Positions 1 to 11,277 of a stretch of DNA of 64,000 nucleotides are shown here, piece by piece (position 1 is the first letter of the stretch; each line of letters begins with the position of its first letter). A model generated the notes under the pieces. That model did not search any database and had not been told where the DNA came from. It saw nothing but the letters and a program-made list of their open reading frames with translations. A program made the translations under genes and the position numbers. Where the stretch lies: positions 118,378,951 to 118,442,950 of the forward strand of contig OZ024824.1 in the NCBI GenBank assembly GCA_964016985.1. The letters run 5' to 3'. Origin of the DNA: Anodontia alba. Its lineage: Eukaryota > Mollusca > Bivalvia > Lucinida > Lucinidae.

Positions 1-30
1 CTTACGATTCCAACGCAAATTGTGACGAAA

Positions 31-627
31 ACGCTTATTTTAGCCACCGCTTGTGCTCAAAGATGATCTAAACGCCCCAAAGCTCCATATAAACTCCAAA
101 TAAACTCTTCAAATGCGACGGCAAACCAACATGGCGGCTAGATCAAAATATTGTTTACAATGACACCAGTTGCGCAATGACCCTCTGACGTCATCATAAA
201 ATTCTAAAATGCTACGTTCAGGGCGATAACGTTACGTCGCTCAACGTAACGTAAACAAAGCAATGCCTATCTTGTGATATCATAAGTTCAAAATCCATGT
301 TCAAACAGCACGTGAATTTCATGATTTGAACATGGGTTTTGTTGTTTGAACATGGCTTCTGCTCCATTCAAGAATAGCTTCAATAGCTATGTTCATAGGA
401 TTTTATGCAAGAATTATAATTCGCACCTAAGTTGCACCTCATAAATGGGTCAGATCCCACAACTCGGCCGATTTTACAAATGGGCCCATTTCCTTCAAAG
501 TATGCCCACACGAACCGATTCTTAACAAAGGCCGTAAATTTACAGCTGCACTGTCGCTAATATAGCGAGCTCGTGGTGCCGTGCGGTTAGATCATCTTTG
601 AGCACAAGCGGTGACTAAAATAAGCGT
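31..627. repeat. MITE-like element with 41-bp terminal inverted repeats
   Basis: The ends 31-71 and 587-627 are reverse complements at 40 of 41 positions (start ACGCTTATTTTAG). The 515-bp interior contains a smaller hairpin around 293-357 whose arms share a CCATGTTCAAA word, and many ACGT/GACGT words. No open frame of note. No target-site duplication is obvious, so the superfamily is unknown. It is a non-autonomous DNA element or foldback element. Confidence 0.8.
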
Positions 628-835
628 GCACAGCCTCTCAGTCAGCGCCTATTCTTCAGTAACTGCATACAGATTCTTTGGGTAAGCTATAAACCAGGCC
701 ATAACAAAACGAAGCCCCAGATCAGATTGCGAAGATCCTAGTCTTTGATGTTCATATCCACATGATGTTGGTGCTGGCTCATGTTTCCTATCAGGATCAA
801 TAAAAACATATGAACTACATATCTTAATAAAAGAG

Positions 836-965
836 AGGAAATTTTATTTCACCGAATGAACACCAAATGTTGTATTTTCAGGAGTGGCGATAGCCACGAG
901 TGCAAAAACAAGTTTTGGTTGTTCATTAGTGAAATAAATTCGATCTTTCACTGAAAAAAAAAATC
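836..965. repeat. Hairpin repeat with GTGGCGATAGCCAC core (left copy)
   Basis: Internally palindromic. ATTTCACCGAATGAACACC on the left pairs with GGTTGTTCATTAGTGAAAT on the right around a GTGGCGATAGCCAC centre. The same unit recurs inverted at 3037-3165, so it is probably the outer part of the large palindrome. Confidence 0.7.
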
Positions 966-989
966 AAACTTCCTGTTCCTTTTATGCTT

Positions 990-2672
990 CTACCTACTCT
1001 TCAACACTTACTTTTTCCTAGTCATTTCGCGTCAATGTGGTCTTGTTCAGCATGTTCAGGGGCATAATATTGCGTAAAAACGCAATTTTGTACCTAGAAA
1101 ATGAGGCCACATAATTTTAAAGCAATACAATGCAAGAAATCGACACAGAGAAAAGGCCACAGTAGGTGATGGTTCGCCTGACGTCGCGTTCAGAAAGGGT
1201 TACGTCAGCGCATTGTGACGTCAGCGGTTCGAGAGCGGAAAGTTAACCTCCTCACATAATTTCAGACAATTATACAGTAAAGAATATCTATTCTTTTATG
1301 CTTTTCAATTAAGAAATAGATCAGCTCTAGCAGTGATTTGTTGAGTAATAAATCACTGTTTGGAGGTCAGTTGTAAAGTAGATCAAATCACGAGCGCGGA
1401 GCGCGAGTGATTTATCTTCTTACAACTGACCGACAAACTGTGATTTATTACTCAACAAATCACGCACAAGAGCTGATCTATTTCGATTCTAACACATAGA
1501 AAACGACGAAAAGGTAATTGTATCCTTTAGATTTTTCAAACTTTCCGCCATCGAATAAAGAAATCCCGCCAAAAGTTTTGACTGTAACGCTGACGTTTAC
1601 ATGCATTTCTTACGTTGCTGAAGTGCAAAAAACGACGTTACACAGTCTAGCGTCGTAGAAACTAAGACTGACGTCAGCAGCGTGTCGAAATGACGTCGAA
1701 AGGCGCCAGATAGCGTCGCGCGTTTCCGCCCAGTGATTTATTGCATAATATATCACTGAGTTTAACCATTGGCTATATAGGCAAGGAGTGTTAGAATGAA
1801 GTATTGAGATTTCTCAATGAAATCGAATTCAATATTTTCAGGTTTCAAACTGAAAATATGCTCTTTGAATATCCACTGTGTGGGACTACTTTTTTTTTTT
1901 GAAATCGAATTTCTCATAAATTCTAGGTCGAAAACATTGCCAAAAGTTTTAAGACGTATTCTAACACTCCTCGCCTATATAGCCAGTGGTTAAACTCAGT
2001 GATATATTATGCAATAAATCACTGGACGGAAACGCGCGACGCTATCTGGCGCCTTTCCGACGTCATTTCGACACGCTGCTGACGTCAGTCTTAGTTTCTA
2101 CGACGCTAGACTGTGTAACGTCGTTTTTCTCGCTCTTTATTCGATGGCGGAAAGTTTTAAAAATCTAAAGGATACAATTACATTTTCGTCGTTTTCTATG
2201 TGTTAGAATCGAAATAGATCAGCTCTTGTACGTGATTTGTTGAGTAATAAATCACAGTTTGTCGGTCAGTTGTAATAAATCACTCGCGCTCCGCGCTCGT
2301 GATTTGATCTACTTTACAACTGACCTCCAAACAGTGATTTATTACTCAACAAATCACTGCTAGAGCTGATCTATTTCTTAAGTATACTTGTATAAAATTA
2401 TTTAAAAAGGTTAACGTTCCGCGTTAGAACCGCTGACGTCACTTATTGTTCTGACGTCACTTTTTCTAAACGCGACGTCAGGCGGACAATCACCTACTGT
2501 AGCAGTTTCTTTGTGTCGCTTTCTTGCTTAGTATTGCTTTTGAATTTATTTGGCTTCAATTTCTAGTTACAAAAACTATGTTTTTTACCCAGTATTATGC
2601 CCTTGAACAATACCAAACATGCGAAATGGCTAGGTAAAAACTTAATTTCCCGATGTAAGTGTCGAAGAGTAA
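990..2672. repeat. Very long palindrome (arms about 810 and 716 bp)
   Basis: The left arm 990-1798 and right arm 1957-2672 are reverse complements along their whole length, near-identical close to the centre and more diverged outward. The left arm has an extra block of about 65 bp near 1560-1625. The spacer of about 160 bp holds two smaller hairpins. Each arm contains an inner hairpin centred on a CGAGCGCGGAGCGCGAG-like core (near 1390-1408 and 2286-2300) and repeated copies of TTGTTGAGTAATAAATCA. The pairing probably continues to 836 and 3165 once the SINE at 2700-2995 is removed. No coding signal. Confidence 0.85.
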
Positions 2673-2699
2673 GTTGACGATTTATGTATTATTGTTTCT

Positions 2700-2995
2700 T
2701 TGTGTTGAGGTTTTACGGCCCAGTCAACCCAATGGGGTCAAGTCAAGCGCGGTCAATTTACTTTACCACAAGTTGACTGGGCAGGCTTACTCCTATTAGC
2801 GGTTTACCAGTATTATGCACCTTCTTTCGCCAGACAACTGCCTTTCTTGAATGAGCGGAAGGGAGAGAATGACCGTAGAAACAATTTCATGATCAAAATC
2901 TCCACAAAAGAATGTTGCCGACCCGGCAGGGGTTAAACCCGCAGCCTTCTGATCACCAGTCGGACACGCATCCAGCTGAGCCATCGAGGCCGGCT
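2700..2995 (-). mobile_element. tRNA-derived SINE, full-length copy
   Basis: Read on the minus strand it begins GGCCTCGATGGCTCAGCTGG (box A region), has a box B GGGTTTAACCC, then a body of about 220 bp ending in the conserved AACCTCAACAC tail. Full or partial relatives lie at 5134-5193, 38226-38457, 41943-42247 and 60942-61263. It interrupts the right arm of the large palindrome: the homologous left arm lacks it. It would be transcribed by RNA polymerase III and mobilised by a LINE (family knowledge). Confidence 0.85.
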
Positions 2996-3036
2996 TGTTT
3001 ATGAATAAAAGCATAAAAAGAAATGATTTTTTTTTC

Positions 3037-3165
3037 AGTATAGGATCGAATTTTATTTCACATATGAACACCGAAAATGGTATTGTCATTCGTGGCTATC
3101 GCCACTCCTGAAAATACTACATTTGGTGTTCATTCGATGAAATAAAATTTGATCTTACACTGAAC
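3037..3165. repeat. Hairpin repeat with GTGGCTATCGCCAC core (right copy)
   Basis: Inverted relative of 836-965. Sequence between it and the SINE (AGCATAAAAAGAA, a T run, CAGTA) also matches the left flank in reverse complement, which supports one extended palindrome 836-3165. Confidence 0.7.
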
Positions 3166-3185
3166 AAATAAAACATCCTCTATAT

Positions 3186-3308
3186 GTTTGATTGATATGA
3201 AAAACTGTCACGAAGGAGCGTGGTATTTCAGTAAAACGAGTTCTAAAGGAACGAGTTTTTACCGATTTATCCACGCTCCTGAGTGACAGATTTTTCACAT
3301 CAAGCAAA
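3186..3308. repeat. Long hairpin
   Basis: Arms of about 55 bp pair with few mismatches (TTTGATTGATATGAAAAA against TTTTTCACATCAAGCAAA; AGGAGCGTGG against CCACGCTCCT). The loop carries two facing ACGAGTT words. No coding signal. Confidence 0.8.
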
Positions 3309-3309
3309 T

Positions 3310-3850
3310 ACTGTTCATTATTTATTCTATTTATAATATATCTCGTTTTGCTAGTACTGTCTTCTTGAAAGGCCACAAAAGTGTTTCAATTTGAGCGGAA
3401 GAACAATAAACAGCGTAAGAAAATTTTGTTATTCAATCCGTTACCAAGCAACGTTGACGTCATTTCACATTTGCGTAACGTCAACAATTTGATGACTATG
3501 GGAACATGTTTCATTTTGGACGGGTGTATGTCCCTTTTGGCAGCACAGGACGTCAAGATGAAATGCAATAACGCGGGAAGCAGTCTATAAAAACATCTAC
3601 GAAAAATACCACTGCCTACTAGCAACTTTCCGTTACAAAAATACAATTTCCTATATCACGATAGAAGCGTTTTCCGATTCCGTATCGCCATTCTAGCTTA
3701 CGCCAGTTCTCTGGTTTTGTAGTGACGTTACCAAACGTCATTTTATGCAATGACACCAAAACTGACATCGGCCACTGAGGTCAGTATTCGAAGCGTAACG
3801 TCAGAAGTTTGCGCGTTTTTGCGTAATAGATGAGGCATATAATAAAAACA
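3310..3850. other. No gene recognised
   Basis: Short overlapping frames on both strands (3381-3646) look like chance. The stretch is rich in ACGTCA/TGACGTC words, as are other parts of the first 5 kb. Nothing more is supported. Confidence 0.5.
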
Positions 3851-3987
3851 GTATTATTGTAATAACTTGATCTTTGGTGTACTGTATCACGTCATGTGGA
3901 TGAGCGAATATCTCGCGTGATCGGATGACATCAGCTCATCCACTCGACGTGATACCGTCTGCCAGATCAAGTTATTACAGTAATATT
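3851..3987. repeat. Long hairpin
   Basis: ATTACTGTAATAACTTGATC-type arms pair across about 55 bp each. The inner part pairs TATCACGTC with GACGTGATA and GGATGAGC with GCTCATCC around a CTCGCG-containing loop. Confidence 0.8.
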
Positions 3988-3989
3988 GC

Positions 3990-4130
3990 TAGATGTATAA
4001 TAAATATCGATAAATCATTGAAAAACATAAGAGAAAAGGCGTTTTAAATTCCAAAGCACAGGTGCTGCCTGTAGAGTTACACGTATCTCTTATTCTTTTC
4101 TCCAATAAAATTATAATTGATGTCCATCAC
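3990..4130. other. Unassigned spacer between two hairpins
   Basis: AT-rich sequence with no feature I can support. Confidence 0.4.
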
Positions 4131-4215
4131 GTTTTATGAAACGAGTTTGGGTAATTTCGGTATTTGCGAGCCTTGGCGAGAAAAATACAGAAATTACCCA
4201 ACGAGTTTCGTAAAC
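4131..4215. repeat. Long hairpin with GCGAGCCTTGGCGAG loop
   Basis: GTTTTATGAAACGAGTTTGG pairs with the region ending 4215, and GGGTAATTTC pairs with GAAATTACCC. The loop reads GCGAGCCTTGGCGAG, of the same CGAG style as other hairpins in the window. Confidence 0.8.
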
Positions 4216-5133
4216 TTCATATTAAATGACCATGAATGTAAGATTCTGTTTATCACATGGCCCACCCGATGACAAAAAATACACAAAATATATTTAGCTA
4301 ACGGCTTTCCATAGCTAAGCGGAACAACCACTACCAATGATTCAATAGTACTACGGAATAAAAATAGTTCGCATATTATTTGATAAGTTTCGACTAGAAA
4401 CAAGATATAAATATGCCATTAATTACTTCGTTAAACTGTAGAAAATAATGCTGATTTGTATTTGAGCCAATAAATATTGAATAAATCAATTCAAAACTTA
4501 ACATTCCACTGAACGTCATTCAGCGAGTCAATATGTCACTGAGAATCAGTATGGAAGTCACCCACAGTTAGCTGTCGTATTTAAAGGTCATTGACCTTGA
4601 TCAATACAGTTTATATGTTGGCTGACACACTCAAGTTAATGACAGATTTTCAAGGATATAAAACGTTTTAACTGTAGCTTGGATTTTAATTGGATATATT
4701 TATTGACTGTCGGTGATTATGTCTTCCATATCCATCGATCTGAACTTTATCTTTCGTCTCAAAATTGAAGGCAGGAACTGTTTCCAAAGTGAAAGTTGTA
4801 CAATCGGCGAACGCGGATACCACATTGGTTGGTATCAACAAGCGGAGCAATACGAATATTAATGAGGGTAATTAGGCTAACCAATAGGAAGCATTACACG
4901 TGTGGTTATGTTTTTTATGGCATGGGTTATTTCACTGAATAACTAGACGGTCATGTAATAAAGACGTAAATACGGCGTCATATCGACGTTCTTGCGAAGT
5001 TGTATTAACGTCATGACGTTCCATCGACGTTATATAAATGTCATGTACCCGCTAGATTTTGTTCTTTGCGCTTCGCGTTGTTTACAGAATGTAACGTGAC
5101 ATCAAAAATGCTATTCTGGTACGTCTCCCCATT
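4216..5133. other. No gene recognised
   Basis: AT-rich DNA with scattered ACGTCAT words (notably 4950-5050). No frame with protein-like composition, no repeat I can pair. Confidence 0.4.
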
Positions 5134-5193
5134 TGTTGAAGTTTTACGTCTCAGTAAAACCAATGGGGTCTTGTCGAGCGCGGTTAGTTTACC
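5134..5193 (-). mobile_element. SINE 3' tail fragment
   Basis: About 60 bp matches the tail of the tRNA-derived SINE (TGTTGAAGTTTTACG, then CCAATGGGGTC, GTCGAGCGCGGTTAG). The rest of the SINE is missing and a hairpin starts exactly where the match stops. Confidence 0.75.
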
Positions 5194-5271
5194 AGAAAAT
5201 ATAGACTACAGTACATGATAGTGAAGTACGTCTACTCGTACTTCACAATCATGCAGTTTAAATTTTCTGGT
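5191..5271. repeat. Hairpin abutting the SINE fragment
   Basis: ACCAGAAAAT pairs with ATTTTCTGGT and GTGAAGTACG with CGTACTTCAC; short TCTACT loop. Confidence 0.75.
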
Positions 5272-6420
5272 CTTTTGTGATCAATGAGCCTATTTCGAGT
5301 TTTCAAAATTTTATGAGGGCACTGATGAAACCTAACTGACAAAAACCAGCAAGTCTAGCCCAGAAAACGGGTTTGGCTTTTTTTCAGTTGTTGGGTCGAT
5401 TGTAAACAATCGACCGAAAGTATTCTTACACCAAAATTTTCTAAAAGTTGTTGTCCATGTGATTATCATTGAGCAATGAAATCAAACCGCGTGTTTGTAC
5501 GAAATCCAGGTAACGGTTTTTATAGCTGTGCTATTCTTGTCTGTATGACGTCAGAGTGCCGTGTACAGAGGTTATCAGTAAAACCTGGATTGGGACATCC
5601 GCAAACAGTGCAGAGCCAGATCAGATGCCGCAGAACGCGGCGACTGATCAGGTCTGCACTGATTGCTTAAATACAGAAGTTAAAGGTTAAATGAAGCTGT
5701 CTTATGTCCCCGTTCAGGACCATTTTCCAGCCTACAAGCAGATAATCGACTCATCAGTACTTTATGTGTGTAGGCATTGCTCTCAGTGGTCATTTCTTTT
5801 CGATCTATTCACCAAGACGACAGTTCTAGTGCGATTCGTTATGTGTGGGGCATTGGGTCTGCCCGCCACGGGGTATTTCAGTGTTTTGCTCTGTCTGTTG
5901 ACTTTTCATTGTTTGGCGCATCCTGTCTTGCGATGCGATCACCTAATTGGGAAAGAGGGAGCCGTTGCTTTGCTTTTCGTTGGTTTGTAAAGTGTACACT
6001 GTCCATTGTAGTTTCCTGGCTCTTTGTGTCATTGGTAGGCTCTGTTCTATGATTGTGGCTCTACCAGAACATCATCTCTAACGGTTATTGTAATTGTGCC
6101 GCTGCGTCTTGTCATTGTGCTGCTGCGTCTTGTCATTGTGCTGCTGTGTCTTGTCATTTTATTGCTCATCTCTTCTTCACATATATGTTAAAACAGCTTC
6201 TGTTTGAATATATTTTTCTTCTTGTTCAAATTAAGTCGAGACTTTCTACGCTATTTGCAAAAGCCTAATGGGTAGTGAAGGAGTTAAATCTCTTAGGATT
6301 GAACCTTGGTTTTTCACCATCTTTCTAAATAGCATTTCAATTGTATGAAATTGGAAATGTGCAAATGGCACTCTGTACAGTTATGGATTTGAGCCCCTGC
6401 TCAATATGTGCCGATTTATA
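5272..6420. other. No gene recognised; 21-bp tandem triplet at 6096-6158
   Basis: Three copies of a TGTGC(C/T)GCTG(C/T)GTCTTGTCAT unit lie near 6096-6158. A single related unit is at about 16265-16292. Overlapping frames at 5691-6052 have no recognisable protein and are probably chance. Confidence 0.5.
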
Positions 6421-6962
6421 TGGCAAGCCGTTTTACTATTTATTCTATAAATCAGATGTCTGATATAATATATCAGATATCTTATATAATATATAAGATA
6501 TCTGATATGTTTTATCAGATATCTTATATAAATAAGATATCTTATATGTCAATTAAGATATCTTATATGCTATATAAGATATCTGATACGCTATATATCT
6601 TATTTGGCATATAAGATATCTTATATGCTATTTACGATATCTGATATGCTATGTAAGATATCTTATATAGGATATAAGATATCTTAATTACTAAAAAGAA
6701 TATTTATTCAATTAAATACGATATCTCATTTAGTATATCAGATATCTTATTTAGTGTATTAGATATCTTTTTTAACAAATAAGATATCTTATATGGTAAT
6801 AAGATATCTTATAATTGAAATTAAATGATATCTAATATGATATATCAGATATCTTATATAGGATATGATATCTTATATAGAATATGATATCTGGTATACT
6901 AATGCAGATATCTTATATAAGATATCTGATATATGCATAATAAATAGTAAAACGGCTTGCCA
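6421..6962. mobile_element. TIR element packed with GATATC palindromes, copy 1
   Basis: The 24-bp ends (start TGGCAAGCCGTTTTAC, 6421-6444 and 6939-6962) are perfect inverted repeats. The interior is almost entirely degenerate 18-22-bp units built on AAGATATCTTATAT, each a palindrome holding GATATC. A TA lies just outside the left end (6419-6420). Together with a TA at 8177-8178, this fits a TA target duplication around the composite of copies 1 and 2, which points to a Tc1/mariner-type non-autonomous element (inference). No coding capacity. Confidence 0.8.
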
Positions 6963-8176
6963 GTAAGCCGTTTTACTATTTATTCTATAAATCAGATATC
7001 TGATTTAATATATCAGATATCTTATATAATATACAAGATATCTGATATACTATATCAGATATCTTACATAAAATAGATATATGTCAATTAAGATATCTAA
7101 TATGCTAAATAAGATATCTGAATTGACATATAAGATATCTAATATGCTATATAAGATATCTGATATGCTGCATAAGATATCTGATTTATTTTATTGTTAG
7201 CGGTGAAATCAGAGTATATCTGCTGAAAATGAAAGTGGTATCAATCACTAGTGAATTGATATCGTATAATTTCACTATAGTGAATGATACGATTTATATT
7301 TTCACTCTTCGCTTTGGACGACTTCGGTTTTCTTCACTGTTTCAGAAGTGGATGTTACCTCCACTTCAGATTTTTAAACACCTCTAACTTCTTAGTTTCT
7401 GAACTAAACTATCAAGTGTTGGTATGCATTTTCTTAGTTAGAATGTAAGGAATATTATGGTATCAAAATTATTTTGATTCGCCGAAACTTTTTGTTTTTT
7501 GTCTCTCCAGCGGTTCACATGTTAAGCACTGAGCGTCGACGCCATGACGGTCATGTTTTGTTTGGTGACGTTACTTATGACGTCAGAAACGCGCATTGAC
7601 ATGTGAACAATAAAATAAAAAGAAAATTTACTCTTTTTCAGTGAATACCATAAAAATTTTCATCTCGTGTAATGAAAACATTCAAATTTTCACTCGTGCT
7701 TCGCACTCGTGAAAATACTGATGTTTTCATTTCACTCCATGACAATATTTATGGTATTCACAGCAAAAGAATTAATATCCTCTATATGCTATATAAGATA
7801 TCTCATATAGGATATGATATCTTGTTTACTAAAGAAGATATCTCATTCTATGAAATAAAGATAGCTTATTTTAGTATATCAGATATCTTATTTAGTACAT
7901 CAGATATCTATATTGGCAAATAAGATATCTAATTTAACAAATAAGATATCTTATATGGTAAATTAGATATCTTATATGCAGAAATAAATAAGATATCTCA
8001 TACATTATATCAGATATCTGATATAGGATATAAGATATCTAATATAGGATATGATATCTGAATTAGTATATCAGATATCTTATATCCTATATTAGATATC
8101 TTATATCCTATATAAGATATTTGATATAATATATAAGATATCTATTTTGCTTAATAAATAGTAAAACGGCTTGCCA
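6963..8176. mobile_element. TIR element packed with GATATC palindromes, copy 2, interrupted
   Basis: It starts directly at the end of copy 1 with GTAAGCCGTTTTAC and ends 8153-8176 with the same inverted terminus. The GATATC units fill 6990-7185 and 7785-8150. About 600 bp of unrelated sequence (7184-7781) splits the array. Confidence 0.75.
7184..7781. repeat. Insert within GATATC array, with foldback at its right end
   Basis: The right part, about 7635-7770, folds back: AGTGAATACCATAAA pairs with TTTATGGTATTCAC around a CACTCGTGCTTCGCACTCGTG centre. A block at about 7530-7680 (GACGCCATGACGGTCATG onward) is closely matched at 15250-15400. Exact insert ends are not resolved. Confidence 0.65.
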
Positions 8177-8179
8177 TAG

Positions 8180-8890
8180 ATTTAAGCTCTGTGTATTTGG
8201 TATAAATAAACCGCAACGCGAGAAAACGAGCTTTCTGACATGTGCGCCCAACAGGACAAATCCGCGCAGTCTGATCAGTCTGCGTTGTCCATGGAAAAAA
8301 CTCTGGTCAGTCTTTGTTGTCCCCATAAACTGCGACTGAGCAGATGTACACAGGTACGTTTCTGACGTAGCAGCTAAAATATTTGTTTTTATGCTTTGAT
8401 TTATTATTGCTTGACTTTTTTAGCTGCAGCTACTGCACGAGGGAGTGACGTTAGACGTGGATGAGAGGAATCTTGACTACGATTGGGGACAAGTGATGGA
8501 TATAGTCAGCCCTCACGCCCCGACTCTGGTGTGTTAGTAGGCTGTGACACTCGCGCTGGGAGGGAGGGATGGGATCAGCTTTATGTTGTGCGAACAGCAA
8601 AACATCAGGCCAGCCTAACTCAGCTGGGGCACAACATTTCCTACAACACTGTGTGAACGCCCAGCGAAGACTCAGATCAGAGTATTTGCAGGGCACTCTA
8701 TAGGTATCCAAGGATCAAAGCGTATTCAAATGGACAGTGAAATTTCGGATCAGCCTGATCCGAGTCTTCGCTGGGCGCACATGTAATCTTGTTGGAAATG
8801 CAGTGTCCTGACTCAGTTATCTTTGCAGTCTGGTCAAGGTCTTCGTTTGATTGCCACCCTGTACATTGTAGACGCTAATGCGTACTTTAA
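8180..8890. repeat. Dispersed GATCAG-type repeats
   Basis: Contains the words GCGCAGTCTGATCAGTCTGCG and an inverted pair GCCCAGCGAAGACTCAGATC (about 8663) and its complement (about 8755-8775). The same motif family recurs at about 12370-12450, 12940-13105, 13925-14140, 17090-17410, 22360-22425 and 23140-23665. No gene seen. Confidence 0.6.
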
Positions 8891-8894
8891 GCAG

Positions 8895-9368
8895 GCTTTC
8901 ATGTGCCCGCAATCGAAAAAGTAGGGATAAAGTAGGGCTCAAAATTTTGGAAAAACAGGGCAACCATAGGAATTTCTATCATGAAAAGTAGGGATGGTAG
9001 GGATGTTCTGAGTGTTTTCAGACTTAGAAAAAGAAATAATTAGCAAACAAAGTTTTCTCTGAACAATAACACTGCACTACCATGGAAAGGAAATACCAAA
9101 ATAAATGTTTCAAAAAAGGAACCACAACTGAAGTAAAAATATTTTATAAATTTTTGCAACGTGGCTGCTCAGATTAAGTTGATCCGATTTTTACTGACTA
9201 TGAGCGAGCCAAGTGAGTGAGGAAAAAAATTACAATTTTTAGTTAGTTCAAAAATTTTTGGACTAAAAAGTAGGAATAGTAGGGCATTTTCAGAAAAAAA
9301 TAGAGAAAAGTAGGAGCACAAAATAAAAGTAGGGAAATGTAGGAATAGTAGGAAAAGTAAGGCCCGCT
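8895..9368. repeat. Interspersed repeat with AGTAGGGA subterminal words
   Basis: Both flanks carry many AAAGTAGGGA-like words, while the middle (about 9160-9240) contains CAGATTAAGTTGATC and GAGCGAGCCAAGTGAGTGAGG followed by an AAAAAAATTACAATTTT run. The same middle occurs at about 21560-21640 in an element with clear terminal repeats, so this is a diverged relative. It abuts the 3' end of the LINE at 9370. Confidence 0.55.
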
Positions 9369-9369
9369 T

Positions 9370-10822
9370 GGTTTAAACATATTTTATTACATAATACAAG
9401 TACAACAAAGTAACAAATTTGACATACAAACGATATAGGATTAGAACGAAAGCATATAAATACTTATAGAGTTCTTCTCCTCTACGGTGTATATTTCGTT
9501 GTTGACTTGAAGGCAGATCGTTTCACAGATCAAGGCAAAATGTTGTGGTTTATATCATGTAAGAAGGTAAAATAAATTAGTTGACAAAACACACACAAAA
9601 AATATAGAATACAAAAAAGAAATAAGAATAAAGAAAAATTATAAAAAAAAAAATAAAAATAAATAGATAAATAATAAACAAATAATTCAATAAGTGTTTG
9701 TATTAAGAAAACAGTAGTAGGAATCAAACAGTGTGTAACAAGGTATATGAAAATAGCATTCTTGGAGAGGAACAACTGAGCTTGCATCCACAGGCAGACA
9801 ATGCAGATATTGTTCAGGACAAGTTGTACCTGCAACATGCATTTACTACAGATTTAAAACCGTTTAGTGTCCAATATAAATTTATGAACTTTATCAAAAA
9901 TGGCTTTGTTTATGTCAACAGAGAGGTTTGAGCTGCCGTATAGCAACAGATTTAAAGTAGGTGTCTGAATTGTAGATATAGCATTCATTAAAGCTGTGCG
10001 TTGAGTTTGGTAATGTGAGCAATGGAAAAAATAATGCTGCGAATCCTCGATACTACCACAACTACACAGTGGAGTTTCAGAGACATTTTTCAGGAACAGA
10101 TCCAGATTCAAAGCACTGCAGTGAGTACGCAAACGAGTGTGTAAGATCTGGAGGCGGCGACTGCCAGTATAATAGTGTTTCGGTGTTTGTTCCTTGTCTT
10201 TAGTTAAGTTATATTTAAAAGAGTTAACAGTATTACTTTGCTGGAGTTCTAATGGCAGATTATTCCATTCTTTGATGGCCGTTGGCAGAAAAGATTGTTG
10301 ATACTGAGTGGTTCTAGCATTGATTCCTCGTAGATTACTTGAATGCCTTAAATTATAATTAAAAACATTACTAATAGATTCAGGTACCAAAGAGGATAGA
10401 TACTGTGGAGTTAAACTGTATCTCATTTTATAGAAAAGAGTTAGCCTGTGGTTTTTGCGTCTCTGTTCGAGTTTCCCATCGAATTTCAGAATAGAGTGTG
10501 TCTAACGAAACTAACTTTGTTGCTCCCGTAACTATTCTGGCAGCTTCATTTTGTATTTTGTCCAGTTCTCGTTTTTCGTACTGGGTACAATTATCCCATA
10601 TGACATCACCATACTCAAGCAACGGTCTTATAAATACAATATAAATGGTTTCAAGAGATTTTCGGTCAAGTTGAAATTTAAGTTTTCTCATGATATTTAT
10701 TCTTGTCCACGCTTTTTCAGATATGTAGTTTATATGTTTGTGCCATGAGCAGTCTTGTGAGAATACTATTCCTAAGTGTTTATGACCGCTTGAAAGCCTG
10801 CTTAAGGTGAATGGATACACCC
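9370..10822 (-). pseudogene. 5'-truncated LINE: reverse-transcriptase C-terminal region and 3' UTR
   Basis: Minus-strand frames 10820-10428 and 10426-9854 are one reading frame broken by a loss of about 2 nt near 10470. The first carries the C-terminal thumb-like block of CR1/Jockey-type polymerases (HLGIVFSQDCSWHKHI; FIRPLLEYGDVIW). The second carries a terminal Cys-His motif (CSCGSIEDSQHYFFHC). The catalytic FADD/YADD box lies upstream and is absent, so the copy is truncated at about 10822. A 3' UTR of about 480 bp follows, ending in AATAAAATATGTTTAAACC without a poly(A) tail. The same 3' tail is at 31338-31417. Clade assignment is by motif style only. Confidence 0.8.
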
Positions 10823-11030
10823 AAAAGATCTGTCGCCATTTTGTTAAGGGATATAACTTTTGCAGACAGAAAGTTACCTCGCTAGTATTTAAGACCGTTC
10901 AAAAATGAGCCTTTTTTGAAGGTAAGAATTTACTCCTAGAAAGAAGCAACCATCATTTTCATAGCTCCAATGCAAAACTTCCGTATCATTTCCCTTGGAG
11001 GTGTGTCGATTCCCTTGAAGGAGACCTGAT
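10823..11030. other. Unassigned spacer
   Basis: No frame or repeat that I can support. Confidence 0.3.
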
Positions 11031-11033
11031 ATA

Positions 11034-11277
11034 CCTGGCCCCGAGGTTATATAACTTTTTTTTATGCTCATCGCTGCTGAGCATGAAATTTGTCTTGCTA
11101 ATAGATCTCAAATTACTAACAACTGCAAAATCTTTCTGACTAAACACACTGAGCATAAAAATTTCTCTGCTAATAAATATGAAAATCCCTAGTATTGTTG
11201 GCATTTTCATATTTACTAGCAAGTAAATTTCATGCTCATCTGAGCATGAAAAAAGTTTTATAACTTAGGGCCTGGTA
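11034..11277. repeat. Hairpin element with GGCCC...AGTTATA ends
   Basis: Outer ends TACCTGGCCCCGAGGTTAT and ATAACTTAGGGCCTGGTA are imperfect inverted repeats. Inside, TATGCTCATC...GATGAGCATG-type arms pair over about 70 bp (GCTGAGCATGAAATTT against AAATTTCATGCTCA). Likely a foldback or MITE. Confidence 0.7.

Noticed and set aside
5691..6052. Overlapping 90-100-codon frames
   Set aside because: No motif, overlapping frames, no splice support, and composition like the surrounding non-coding DNA.
6421..8176. CRISPR-like spacing of GATATC units
   Set aside because: Units are degenerate palindromes with no unique spacers, lie within terminal inverted repeats, and the DNA is animal.
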